From: Holophaga foetida DSM 6591 | GTDB lineage: Bacteria > Acidobacteriota > Holophagae > Holophagales > Holophagaceae | Reading direction: 5' to 3' | NCBI RefSeq assembly: GCF_000242615.2 | Contig: NZ_KI912268.1 | Span: forward strand, 2,787,666-2,851,665 | DNA: 64,000 bases | In this document: piece after piece, positions 32,563 through 42,878 of the stretch | Numbering within the stretch: position 1 is the first letter of the stretch | Layout: each line of letters begins with the position of its first letter | Translations under genes and position numbers: made by a program | The notes under the pieces: generated by a model | Database searches by the model: none | What the model was told of the DNA's origin: nothing | The model's input: the letters and a program-made list of their open reading frames with translations, nothing else

Positions 32563-35235
32563 TCATGAACCCAGGGTCTTGAGAAGCTGTTCCAGGGGGT
32601 AGGGCTTGAAAAGGGTTCCCAGGGACCAGGGGGCCTCGGACAGTGGACCCGACTCCCGGGTCGAGGTGGAGAGAAGAAGATACTGAATGTGCTTTTGATT
32701 CCACTGGTCCTCAATCCATGGGCCCAGGTCCCCTTCGGCGTCCGAGCATTCGGAGATCAGGAGATCGACGGCCTTCTCTTCGAGCATGGCTGACGCTTCC
32801 CTGCGGCTGCCGCACTCCCGGACCTCCCATGCGCCCAGGCTCTGGAGCAGGCGCTTCCGGAAGAATGCGCTGGGCTCCAGGAGGAGGATGGAGCGGATGG
32901 GGGCCCGGCGGGTGAGTTCCTCTTCGGTGAGCCCAAGGTCCAGCAGCGCTTTTCGAGTGGCGCTCTTCAGGCCAAGCCCAGTGGCGCGCTGGAAGATCGG
33001 GCGGATGATCTCGACCAGTTCCCCGCTCCTGGAAAGGCCTCCAATCTCGCAGAGATGAGCCACATCCCGCCACTCGTTGACCGGGTTCTCCAGCTCCTTG
33101 ATGACCCAGTCCGAGACCTGGACCCCGATTTCCGGGCGCAGGATCAATTCGGCATCCCCGAGGGCCTCGCGAAGGGCGAGAAGGGCTTCCACCCGAAGGG
33201 GGCCCTTGGGAGGAACCTGCTGCAGCCGATGGAGGAGCCCCTTCTCCCGCTCCGACAGCATCCTCAGGCTTTCGCTGCGGCGGTTCAACTCTTTGAGGAG
33301 AGCGGCGACTCGATCGTTGTTGTCCTTGTCCCAGACCTCCTTGGTGCGCATCTCGGAAAGATAGTCGCCGAAGCGGTCCCGGAGCCGCTCATAGGTGACT
33401 TGGCTGAAGATGAAGAGGCCCTCCATGGCGAGCATGGCCCGGAGACGGTTTCCTTCGCCCTCCCGCTCATCGCAGCAGCGGTCAAGCAGATGCATCAGGG
33501 ACTCAAGGTGCTCCAGGGGCAGGGGGTGGCTGAAGCTGGTAAAGGCGTTGAGGGTGCCTTCCAGCGCCAGGATGAGGACGGGCGCGGCCTTGAGGACGGG
33601 GGCCTTGGCCAGCAGCCCCAGGGAGGCCTCCGGGGTCGCCAGGAAACCCAGGGCCTGGGTGAGGGCGATCTGGAGGTTCAGGGGCTTGCCATCATGGAGC
33701 AGCTCTAGGTAGACCGAAGCGGCCGGAGGGTGGACAATCCGGGCCAAGGCTTCCACAGCCTCCAGCACCAGGTTGTCTCTGCTGTCCTTCTGGATGAACT
33801 CCATCAGGACATCGGCAGCGGCCTTGGGCAGGTTTTCTCCGAAGACCCGGATGGCCCGCCGCACCTGCTCCGGCTGGCCGGATTGGAACATCTCCAGGAG
33901 AAGGGGGAGGCTGGAAGGCAGCTTGCCCAGGTGGTGGATGGCCTTCTGCCCCACTTCGATGATGGAGTCCTGGGCCGCCTTCATGAAGAAGGGGGTGAGG
34001 GCGTCATCTTCCCGGGTGCCGAGGGCGTCCATGTAGCGCATCCGACGTTCGATGTCGGGATCTCCCAGCACCTCATCCAGAATGCCCGTGGCATCGGGTG
34101 GGACGAGGCGCAGAAAGGCGTATGAGGCGCCTTCGCTGCCCGCGCGGACCTGGAACAGGGCGTGGAGGTGGGGCAGGGCCTCCGCCAGGGGGAGGCTTCC
34201 CTGGTCCACCTGGAAGGCAAGGAGTTCGGCACATTGATCCAGCAGGGTCGTGAGCTGCTCCAGGCGGCCCTCGGTTCCTTCAATGGTTTCGGATTCGAAG
34301 GCGGAATAGCGGGCGACCTTACCCAGGGCCAGGAGGCTCGAGGCCTCCAGGACGAAGCGCTCGTGCCAGCCTTTCTCGATGGATTTCAGGGCGTCGATGG
34401 CTGGCGCCAGCTGAGCCTCATCCGCCGCTTCGGCCTGCTGGAGTGAGCGGACCGCGGCATCGGCCCTACCCTTGAAAAGCTCCGCCAGGCGATCGAAGAG
34501 CATGGCCCTGGCGGTGGAGCGGGGGACTCCCCTCAGGTTTCGGAGGAGGAGCAGCACCTGCTGAATGTCCAGGAATTCCTCGCGGCCCTGCTCCAGGCAG
34601 TCCACCAGGAAAGCGGTGCTCTCCGGGCAGTGCATGGAAGCCAGGATACGAAGGCTGAGCTTCTGTGTGAGGGGGTCGCCGCTCTGGTAGGCCTCGATGA
34701 GCCCAGGGATATCCTCTGGGTGGGCTGCGGCCGCCAGCATTCGAGCCCCCTGCTGGGCCAACCGGGGATTGCCCTGTCCCTCCTGGAGGCGGCTGAGGTA
34801 GTAGCTCAGGTGCTGCTGGGGGGTGTACTGGCCCAGTTCCCTGTTCAGGATCACTTGGCGGTTCGGGTCACTTCGGGCCGCCTGGAGCCTGAGGAGGCCT
34901 TCGTAGGCATCCCGGATCGCAAGGCCCCCCATGGCACTGCATCCCTCGTCGAAAACCCCCAGGTCGCTCTCCTGGAGGAGGTTCTGGAGCAGCCACGGTG
35001 TCCAGTCCGGCCAGTCGTGACGCTGGATCAAGCTGAAAATGGCCCTCTTCAGCCCCTTGGGGGAAGTGCTCTGGACTAGGCGTGTCCCAAGTTCCTTGAG
35101 AGCCTGCTTTTTTAACTTCTGGGTGGCCTGATTCAGCTTGGCCGGGAACTGGGCATCACCCTCCGAATACCCCGCGAGAAGGGCGCGGAGTGCATCCAGG
35201 GGGGTCTGGGGAACGGTGCGCTGGGGGTTGGACAT
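32563..35235 (-). CDS. HEAT-repeat protein with degenerate C-terminal receiver domain
   Basis: 890 residues, cytoplasmic (no signal). Residues ~30-750 are helical HEAT/armadillo-like repeats (e.g. ALPHLHALFQVR, GQKAIHHLGKLPSSLPLLLE). The last ~115 residues look like a response-regulator receiver (IRSILLLEPSAFFRKRLLQS ... LFKPYPLEQLLKTL). The receiver keeps the Lys-Pro pair, but the usual acidic pair reads Glu-Pro, and the phosphoacceptor Asp is replaced by Glu in LLISECSD. It is therefore probably not phosphorylated, or is permanently 'on'. First gene of the operon ending in the sigma-54 activator, with gagg before its ATG. Divergent from the roadblock gene. Confidence 0.7.
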   Translation of the reverse strand: MSNPQRTVPQTPLDALRALLAGYSEGDAQFPAKLNQATQKLKKQALKELGTRLVQSTSPKGLKRAIFSLIQRHDWPDWTPWLLQNLLQESDLGVFDEGCSAMGGLAIRDAYEGLLRLQAARSDPNRQVILNRELGQYTPQQHLSYYLSRLQEGQGNPRLAQQGARMLAAAAHPEDIPGLIEAYQSGDPLTQKLSLRILASMHCPESTAFLVDCLEQGREEFLDIQQVLLLLRNLRGVPRSTARAMLFDRLAELFKGRADAAVRSLQQAEAADEAQLAPAIDALKSIEKGWHERFVLEASSLLALGKVARYSAFESETIEGTEGRLEQLTTLLDQCAELLAFQVDQGSLPLAEALPHLHALFQVRAGSEGASYAFLRLVPPDATGILDEVLGDPDIERRMRYMDALGTREDDALTPFFMKAAQDSIIEVGQKAIHHLGKLPSSLPLLLEMFQSGQPEQVRRAIRVFGENLPKAAADVLMEFIQKDSRDNLVLEAVEALARIVHPPAASVYLELLHDGKPLNLQIALTQALGFLATPEASLGLLAKAPVLKAAPVLILALEGTLNAFTSFSHPLPLEHLESLMHLLDRCCDEREGEGNRLRAMLAMEGLFIFSQVTYERLRDRFGDYLSEMRTKEVWDKDNNDRVAALLKELNRRSESLRMLSEREKGLLHRLQQVPPKGPLRVEALLALREALGDAELILRPEIGVQVSDWVIKELENPVNEWRDVAHLCEIGGLSRSGELVEIIRPIFQRATGLGLKSATRKALLDLGLTEEELTRRAPIRSILLLEPSAFFRKRLLQSLGAWEVRECGSRREASAMLEEKAVDLLISECSDAEGDLGPWIEDQWNQKHIQYLLLSTSTRESGPLSEAPWSLGTLFKPYPLEQLLKTLGS

Positions 35236-35345
35236 GATCCTCTATTGTTGTCAGGAACCGATGGTGGTCCATACAGAATCTCATGGGATGGTTGTTGTGG
35301 CCTGATATCCCGGTCATCATGTTGCCAGTTCCCCCGGAGCATGCG

Positions 35346-35705
35346 ATGGCCTTCCAGGAAATTCTGGACAAACTGATCGAGAAGGTGCCGGAATCCACGG
35401 CAGCCACCTTCAATGACAAGGATGGGGACCCCATCGCCAGCCGCACCATCGAGGTGACCAATGACGCCCTCCAGTTGCTGGGGGCCTATCGGAATGTGGT
35501 GAAACGCCATCTCCAGCAGGCCGTGGAGGACTTCGATCGGGGGGACATCCAGCAGGTGGCCTTCTGTACGGAACAGCACTGGATCCTGATGATGGGTGCC
35601 CAGGAGCAGTGCAGCCTGGTGCTTGTCATGCGACGGGAAGGCATCCTCGGGCGGGCGCGATATGAGATGGCCAAGGCCATCGAGGCCCTCAATGCGGAAC
35701 TCTAG
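35346..35705 (+). CDS. Roadblock/LC7-like protein (MglB-like)
   Basis: 119 residues from the ATG at 35346 (site cggag upstream); an earlier in-frame start at 35283 adds an unlikely stretch. The pattern LIEKVPESTAATFNDKDGDP, then IASRTIEV and QQVAFCTEQHWILMMGAQEQ, then SLVLVMRREGILGRARYEM, fits the roadblock/LC7 fold of MglB-type regulators that act with small GTPases. No GTPase gene is adjacent. It is divergent from the HEAT/receiver protein and overlaps the next gene by 14 bp, so the two are coupled. The family call is moderate. Confidence 0.62.
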   Translation: MAFQEILDKLIEKVPESTAATFNDKDGDPIASRTIEVTNDALQLLGAYRNVVKRHLQQAVEDFDRGDIQQVAFCTEQHWILMMGAQEQCSLVLVMRREGILGRARYEMAKAIEALNAEL

Positions 35706-36162
35706 CCTTCTGGCCGCAGGGCTCCTGCTGTTTCTTGGCTGCCAGCGCCCAAGCAGTACCGTGAACTACTCCCCCCTGGAGAACCTGCCGCCGAAGACCG
35801 CCCAGCGGGCCCAGGAGGGGGGGCTTGCCATCTGGGCTCTGGCCGCCGTGGATGGGAGGGTCGAGTTCTACCTTCTGGCGCCACGGAATTCGGTCCCTGA
35901 ACAATTGACCGCCCGGATGGGGTGGAATGCCTGCGGAGTGGAGAAACGCTCGGAATTGGGTCGCACCTACTTTACCTGGACGGCCCAGTTGGGAAAAGAG
36001 GGGGTGCTCAAGCCGATGTTCCAGGCACCGATGCTGGTGGAGGTCCGCTTGCCGGGCGGCGGCAGGCGTTGCATGACTGTTCTGGGGCTGGGCACTGACA
36101 GCTACCCTGTGCTCAACATGTGCTACTTCGACATCCCCTGGGAACCTGCGCCCTGCCCCTGA
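35692..36162 (+). CDS. Lipoprotein, unknown
   Basis: 156 residues from the ATG at 35692, inside the end of the preceding gene. Signal peptide SSLLAAGLLLFLGC with the lipobox ending LGC, then QRPSSTVNYSPLENLPPKTA. The mature domain looks beta-rich (AIWALAAVDGRVEFYLLAP, LVEVRLPGGGRRCMTVLGLG) with four cysteines that could pair. No recognised family. Paired with the roadblock protein by translational overlap, which is unusual because that partner is cytoplasmic. Confidence 0.65.
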   Translation: MRNSSLLAAGLLLFLGCQRPSSTVNYSPLENLPPKTAQRAQEGGLAIWALAAVDGRVEFYLLAPRNSVPEQLTARMGWNACGVEKRSELGRTYFTWTAQLGKEGVLKPMFQAPMLVEVRLPGGGRRCMTVLGLGTDSYPVLNMCYFDIPWEPAPCP

Positions 36163-36165
36163 CCC

Positions 36166-37734
36166 TCAGCAGTTCTGGAAGGGCGTAGCCCGGTTTCGAC
36201 CGGTCTGTTTGCTGGTGTAGAGTGCCGAGTCAGCCATGGCGATGAGATCCGAGGAGCGGGTCTCAGGGCTGGGCCTCAACGAGGCGACTCCGATGCTCAG
36301 GGTGACATGGGGTGCGGCTTCGGATCGCTCATGGGGAATCGCCTTCGCCTCCATGGCGAGGCGGAGCTTGTTTGCGGCCCTGAGGGCCTGTTCCGGGGCT
36401 ACGCCCGGGAGGATGACGGCGAATTCCTCACCCCCGTAGCGGGCTGGAAGTTCGCTGGCTCGGCGGAAGGTGGACCGCATGACCTGACCCACGGTCTGGA
36501 GGCAGGTATCCCCGGCGATATGGCCATAACAGTCGTTGTAGTGTTTGAAGAAGTCCACATCGCCAAGCAGGAGCGAGAGTTCCCTGCCGGTCCGGCAGGC
36601 CCGGCGCAGTTCAGCATCCAGGACGGTATCGAAGTGCCGTCGGTTGGCAAGTCCCGTCAAGGCGTCAGTGGTCGCCATCAGACGCAGCTGTTCATTGGCC
36701 TCCTCGAGCTGCGATGTCCGCTCCGCAACGCGCATTTCCAGTTCGGCGTTGACCTTGCGGAGCTCTTCGGCCTGGCGCAGGTTCTGACGGTAGAGTGTGC
36801 CGTTGGTGATGGTGAGGGCGGTGCGGTCGGCCAAGCTCTGGAGCATGGACTGGTCCTCAAAGGAGTAAGGTCGGCTGGAACCGCCTTTGGCCATGGCGAT
36901 GACCCCGATCACCTTCTCCTGGAATCGCATAGGTATGGCCAGGAGACTGTGGACTTGGTAATTCCGGAAATAGGCGTGGTACTCGCTGGGAACCTGGGTC
37001 ATGGGTTCCGTGGCGCTCGGGTCGTACAGGGACATGGCTTCCCTTGAGTTCATGAGCTGACTCAGGGGGGACTCATCGATGGGCTGAGAGGTCATGTCTG
37101 TGAGGGCGGGAAGGAATCGGTCGCCATCTAGATATGATTGACTCATTGCCACGGGCCTGAGTTTCCTGTCCTCGTCCAGCAGGTGCATGACGCAAAGATC
37201 CCCAACCTGCACGGCCAGGTAGCGGACGATAAGATCCAAGGCGGCCTCGTAGTCGGGGCCAGCGCCAGCCAGGGCGAGGGAGACGGCATTCTGGGATTCG
37301 GCCCGTTTCAGCCGGGCTGAATGCTCATTCTCGAATCGTTTGCGTTCACTGATATCCCGGGCCGTGATGAGGATCCGTTCCGTGTCGCCGAGAATGGCTT
37401 TCAGAAGATTCATCTCGACCCAGAAGAGGCGTCCTGAGTGGTTCCTGGCAAGCCAGTCCAAGGTGAAGGGCTCCCCTTCCTGCGCCTTCCTGATCCAGGC
37501 CAGGGCGTCTTCCTGGGTGTAGGGTGCCAAGCCGAGGCTGAGGGCTCCCAGGGACATTCCGATGAGCTCATCCTTGGGGTACCCGAACATCTCCGTTGTG
37601 CGCCGATTGACGTCCAGAAGGACGCCCTGCTCACAATCCAGCACCAGAATCGCGTCGTGCACCGAATCGTAGATAGCCTGAAACTGCTCGGCTGACCTGG
37701 GGGCGGACTTGTAGTCTGTGGGCATGGATCCCAT
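36166..37734 (-). CDS. Diguanylate cyclase with PAS and GAF domains
   Basis: 522 residues. PAS domain ~15-130 (IYDSVHDAILVLDCEQGVLL, ITARDISERK), GAF domain ~150-320 (VGDLCVMHLLDEDRKLRPV, HSLLAIPMRFQEKVIGVIA), a short coiled coil, and the GGDEF domain ~350-515 with TDALTGLANRRHFD and the active motif RYGGEEFAVILP. The upstream inhibitory I-site position reads RASE, not RxxD, so product inhibition is probably absent. The cyclase site is intact. Cytoplasmic. ATG with aagg upstream. Its 3' end nearly touches the convergent lipoprotein gene (3 bp). Makes c-di-GMP in response to an unknown ligand. Confidence 0.93.
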   Translation of the reverse strand: MGSMPTDYKSAPRSAEQFQAIYDSVHDAILVLDCEQGVLLDVNRRTTEMFGYPKDELIGMSLGALSLGLAPYTQEDALAWIRKAQEGEPFTLDWLARNHSGRLFWVEMNLLKAILGDTERILITARDISERKRFENEHSARLKRAESQNAVSLALAGAGPDYEAALDLIVRYLAVQVGDLCVMHLLDEDRKLRPVAMSQSYLDGDRFLPALTDMTSQPIDESPLSQLMNSREAMSLYDPSATEPMTQVPSEYHAYFRNYQVHSLLAIPMRFQEKVIGVIAMAKGGSSRPYSFEDQSMLQSLADRTALTITNGTLYRQNLRQAEELRKVNAELEMRVAERTSQLEEANEQLRLMATTDALTGLANRRHFDTVLDAELRRACRTGRELSLLLGDVDFFKHYNDCYGHIAGDTCLQTVGQVMRSTFRRASELPARYGGEEFAVILPGVAPEQALRAANKLRLAMEAKAIPHERSEAAPHVTLSIGVASLRPSPETRSSDLIAMADSALYTSKQTGRNRATPFQNC

Positions 37735-37842
37735 GTGGAACCTTATCGCTGGAGGTACGGCGTTCTTTGTCTGCAGTATGCCTCAGTCAAAGGTGGCTGG
37801 GCAATGCAACATTGCCACTTCTTATGAAGGTAGAATGGGAAG

Positions 37843-38112
37843 ATGAGTGGATGCACACGCCCCCATGTCGATTACCCGTGCCGGGTCCCCATCAAGGTCT
37901 TCGGCCATGAAGGTCAGCTTCAGCCCGAGGCGGTTGCGGCTCTGGTGACTCATCACCTGGGCCTTCAGCCCCCGGCGGATGCGGAGCCCCAGGCCAACCG
38001 GAAGGGACGGTACATCAGCTTCACCTTCTGGGTGACTCTTCCCGACGAGGCCTCAGAGCGTCCACTGCGGGAGGCCATCGCACTGCTGCCGGGATATGTA
38101 ATGCAACTGTGA
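37843..38112 (+). CDS. DUF493 family protein (YbeD-like)
   Basis: 89 residues matching DUF493: the opening VDYPCRVPIKVFG and the mid-segment GRYISFTFWVTL are characteristic, with the ending LLPGYVMQL. The fold is an ACT-like alpha/beta regulator; its function is not established. ATG 37843 with ggaag upstream. Its stop lies inside a hairpin shared with the convergent asnS gene. Confidence 0.85.
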   Translation: MSGCTRPHVDYPCRVPIKVFGHEGQLQPEAVAALVTHHLGLQPPADAEPQANRKGRYISFTFWVTLPDEASERPLREAIALLPGYVMQL

Positions 38113-38141
38113 CCGGAGGCCCCGGGGAGCCTTCGGTCACA
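38108..38141. terminator. Bidirectional hairpin between DUF493 and asnS
   Basis: tgtgaccggaggc (38108-38120) pairs with gccttcggtcaca (38129-38141) with one mismatch and an eight-base loop. It covers the DUF493 stop and precedes the asnS stop region from the other side. There is no strong U-tract. Confidence 0.55.
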
Positions 38142-38174
38142 GCGGACGGGACGAGTGAAGAGTGCCTTTGGCGC

Positions 38175-39569
<1,395 letters not shown>

Positions 39570-39765
39570 GGGCACTCTCTTCACCCTCCAGTCAACCGGG
39601 GGGCATGGCAGTCCTGCTCCCCCTCCTTCGATCCTACCTCACCTGAGGGGGCGGTTCAGGGGTCCACCTATCCTGAAGATCAGAAACCCAGTTGGCCAAG
39701 GGGCCGCCTGGAATGCACCGGGCAGGCCTCCGGAAGGAGGCCTGGGACCGCGCCTTGGTTCCGAA

Positions 39766-40701
39766 TCACAGCACGTGCTTTCCCGTATCCCGGAACTTGG
39801 TGCCCACGATCATCTGCAGGCCGCGGAGGTGACTCAGGACGCGCTCGAGTTTCTGTCGAGCGATGTCCTGGTACTGGATCGTCTGGATCAGATCGAAGAC
39901 CCGATCCTGGATCTCCTGGCTGATCTTTTCAGCCTCGGCGATGGTGGCTTCCTGTCCTGGAAGGCGCCCCAGTCTGGCCTCCTGTTTCAGTCGGGTCAAA
40001 CCCTGGAATGCCTGATCCGCGTTGACAAGAATCGATTCGACCCGATCCAGGACCTTGGCCATCTCCTCTTCCGTGTGGGCGATGGCGGCTTCCATCTGGG
40101 GAATGATCCGGGTCGATTCCGTCGCAGCCTTGTTCGGAGCCAGCTCGATCAATTCCATCAGGCCCTCGTCCAGGGTCTTGTCGACTGAGCTGGTGGCAAT
40201 GACGCCATGGCTGGTCCTGACGGTTCCTATGGCCGCAACGAGGCGGGAATCCAGCAGGGTGATGATCTCGCGTTCGACCAGGAGGAAGGCTCTGGCCCAG
40301 GCCCCCTCGGTGCCTTCCAGGAGGGGACTGGCAGGTGTGTGGTCCTCTGGGTGGGCGGAGTGGACGGATTGAACCCGGTCCACAAGGATGCCGATAAGGT
40401 TCCCATCCAGGCCCAGGATGATGATGTTGGCGGGTTCAGGGCCGCCTTCGATCGGCAGTCCAAGGCGCAACCTCAGGTTGAGGACTGGCAGGAGGGAGCC
40501 CCGGAGATCCAGCACCCCCTCCACCCCTTTCGGGAGGTGGGGGATGCGGTTCAGGGGCAGGTTGGGGGTGATCTCAGCAACCTCCTCAAGCGGAACCCCG
40601 TAGACCCGGCCGTCCAGGAGGAAGGTCAGGTACTGCTGCAGAGCGGCTTCCCCTCGCCCGCTGGGCGCTGCATGGGCGATGGCATGGGTGCCAAGGCTCA
40701 C
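39766..40701 (-). CDS. CheW-CheZ fusion protein
   Basis: 311 residues. The N-terminal CheW-type coupling domain (~20-160) has YLTFLLDGRVYGVPLEEVAE, GVEGVLDLRGSLLPVLNLR and IIITLLDSRLVAA-like segments. The C-terminal ~120 residues form a helical CheZ-like phosphatase domain with D279-x3-Q283 in IQYQDIARQKLERVLSHL; CheZ uses an Asp-x3-Gln pair to dephosphorylate CheY. The fusion would place a CheY-P phosphatase directly on the receptor/kinase array. The GTG start overlaps the cheA stop (GTGA), implying coupling. Last gene of the chemosensory operon. CheZ and CheW are well known separately; activity here is inferred. Confidence 0.8.
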   Translation of the reverse strand: MSLGTHAIAHAAPSGRGEAALQQYLTFLLDGRVYGVPLEEVAEITPNLPLNRIPHLPKGVEGVLDLRGSLLPVLNLRLRLGLPIEGGPEPANIIILGLDGNLIGILVDRVQSVHSAHPEDHTPASPLLEGTEGAWARAFLLVEREIITLLDSRLVAAIGTVRTSHGVIATSSVDKTLDEGLMELIELAPNKAATESTRIIPQMEAAIAHTEEEMAKVLDRVESILVNADQAFQGLTRLKQEARLGRLPGQEATIAEAEKISQEIQDRVFDLIQTIQYQDIARQKLERVLSHLRGLQMIVGTKFRDTGKHVL

Positions 40702-42878
40702 AGGGCCTCCTCGATGGCCAAGGTCATCAGTTCGGCGGGGTCCAGAATCAGGACGACACCCCCGTCGCCCATGACGCTGGCTCCGGAAATGCCAGGCAGG
40801 CTGGCAAGGTAGGGTGCCAGGGGTTTGATCACCATCTCCTGGCGGCGCATGAAGGAATCCACCACCAGGCCCATCCGTCTTCCGCCGGTGGATACGACCA
40901 CCACGGGAAGTTCCGTGTCGGCGTCGACGCCTTCCTCGGGTTCATTGAATCGCAGGAGCTCTCGGAGCTTGGATACTCCGAGCACTTCACCCCGGAGGTT
41001 GATGGCCTTGCGCCGGGTCAGGTGCGAAAGGTTCTCTTCGGTGACCAGCAGCGTCTCCTCCACGGCGGTGCCAGGAAGGGCGAATACCTGTCCGGCGGTC
41101 TTCATCAGCAGTGCGTCGATGATGGCCAGGGTGAGCGGGAGCTTGATGGTGAAAATGGATCCCTTCCCCACCACGCTGGTAACCCCTACGGTCCCATTGA
41201 GTTTGCGAACATTCGAACGGACCACGTCCATGCCGACCCCGCGGCCGGAGATATCCGTGATCTTCTAGGCTGTGGAGAAACCTGGCAGGAAGATGAGGTT
41301 GACGGCCTCTTCGTCCGTAAGCTGGTCGGCCTTTTCAAGGCTCATCAGGCCCTTCTCCACGGCCTTCGCGCGAATGATCGTGGGGTCGATACCCTTGCCA
41401 TCATCCTCGATCTCCACCACGACGGAGTCGCCCTCGTGGCGGGCCCGAAGGACAACTGTTCCCATTTCCGGCTTGCCGGCCTTGAGGCGGGAGTCGGGTT
41501 GTTCGATGCCGTGATCGGCGCTGTTGCGGATCAGGTGGATGAGGGGATCGCTGAGTTCCTCAATGAGGCTCTTGTCGATCTCGGTGTCCTCTCCCACCAT
41601 CTGGAGGTCGATCTTCTTTCCGCTGGCCTTGGCCAGATCCCGGAGCATCCTGGGGAACTTGGTGAAGATGGTCTTCACGGGCACCATGCGGATACCGAGC
41701 ACCGAGGCCTGGATCTCCTTGCTCACCTGATCGAGGTATACGCTGGACTGGCGAAGCTCCTTGACGAGTTCGGCTGTGGTTCCCTCCAGGGGTTCGGCCT
41801 CGAAGCGTTCCACCAGATGGCTGAGCATGGTCTTGCTGATGATCAGCTCGCCTACGGTGTTCATGAAGGTATCCAGCTTGGCCTGACTGACCCGGATGGT
41901 ATCCGAGGTCGCCTTGTCGGGGGCCTTGTCTGGAATCCTGTCGGCTGCCGCAGCGGGGGTGCGCTTGGCCTCCTCAACGACTTCCCTGACGGGTTCCGGC
42001 GGTGGTGGGGGCAGCTCCTGGGCAGGTGCCGAGGGGGGCGGCGTGGGCGAGGATGCTGTCTCAGTCCCATCCAGATAGAAATACTGGATTTTGACGTTCT
42101 CCACCCGGTCGAATAGCTTCTTGACTCCCTCCAGGTTCTCGGAGGGCGACAGGGCCAGGATCATATCGAAGGGGAACTGGTCCGCCTGATAGCCGTCCAG
42201 ATCGACATAGCTCTTCATGAGGGTGGAGGAGGCCAGCAGGCGTCCCACCAGATCCACCATGGAGATCATGGAGAAGGGGTTGAAGTGGGTTCCCAGGACA
42301 CTAGGCAGGAGCTCGATCCGCATGAAGAGGACCGGTTCTCCCCCCTGCAGGCATTCCTGCGCAAGGCCGCAGGTTTCAGGGTCCAGACCCGCCAGTCCGG
42401 GGGGCAGGGCCAGCGCAGGCGCCGCGGCAGGGGCAGCCTGGGGGGCAGCGGCCTTGGCCGGAGCTTCCCCGCCATTGCGGAAGGCCTCCAGGCGAAGGAT
42501 GAGGTCGGAGATGTCGGGGTCCACCGGGGCTCCCTGCTTGCGCAGGCCGATGCCCACATCGTTGACCAGCACCTTGAGCATGTCCACGGTTTCGAAGAGG
42601 AGTTCCACCACTTCTGGGGAGACGGCCATGCGGCCCTTCCTTAGCTCATCGAGGATGTTCTCCCCGATATGGGCCAGGGACTGGACCTTCTGGAGCCCCA
42701 GGAAGCCCGAGGCGCCCTTGATGGTATGGACGCTGCGGAAGATGCCATTGAGGATGTCCAGGTCGCCCGGGGCACTCTCGAGTGTCAGGAAGTTCTGCTC
42801 GATCAGCTCGAAGTGTTCCTGGGCTTCGACTAGGAAGTCCTCATAGAAGCTGGGGTCGTCCAGAGAAAATTCACTCAT
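40698..42878 (-). pseudogene. cheA: Chemotaxis histidine kinase CheA, interrupted by an in-frame amber codon
   Basis: A 726-residue CheA reading frame broken by one TAG (codon 538, plus-strand 41265-41267). Both sides are in the same frame and together complete the protein. Order: Hpt domain with H51 in SVHTIKGASGF, Pro-rich linker, dimer domain (LDTFMNTVGELIISKTML), HATPase with LIHLIRNSADHG, EIEDDGKGID and NLIFLPGFSTA, then the stop, then KITDISGRGVGMDVVRSN (G2 box) and a CheW-like domain to the end. Family CheAs usually have Glu (GAG) where the stop is, so one base change explains it. If real, the kinase is truncated mid ATP site; readthrough, mutation or base-call error are possible. Downstream re-initiation could make a CheW-like fragment. 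Confidence 0.85.

Noticed and set aside
40698..41231. A separate C-terminal CheA or CheW-like gene
   Set aside because: It is in the same frame as the upstream CheA part, and the join reads exactly as a CheA kinase; it is better treated as one gene with a stop.
41265..41267. Pyrrolysine or recoded amber in cheA
   Set aside because: TAG is an ordinary stop in neighbouring genes and no pyl genes are present in the window; a point change is simpler.
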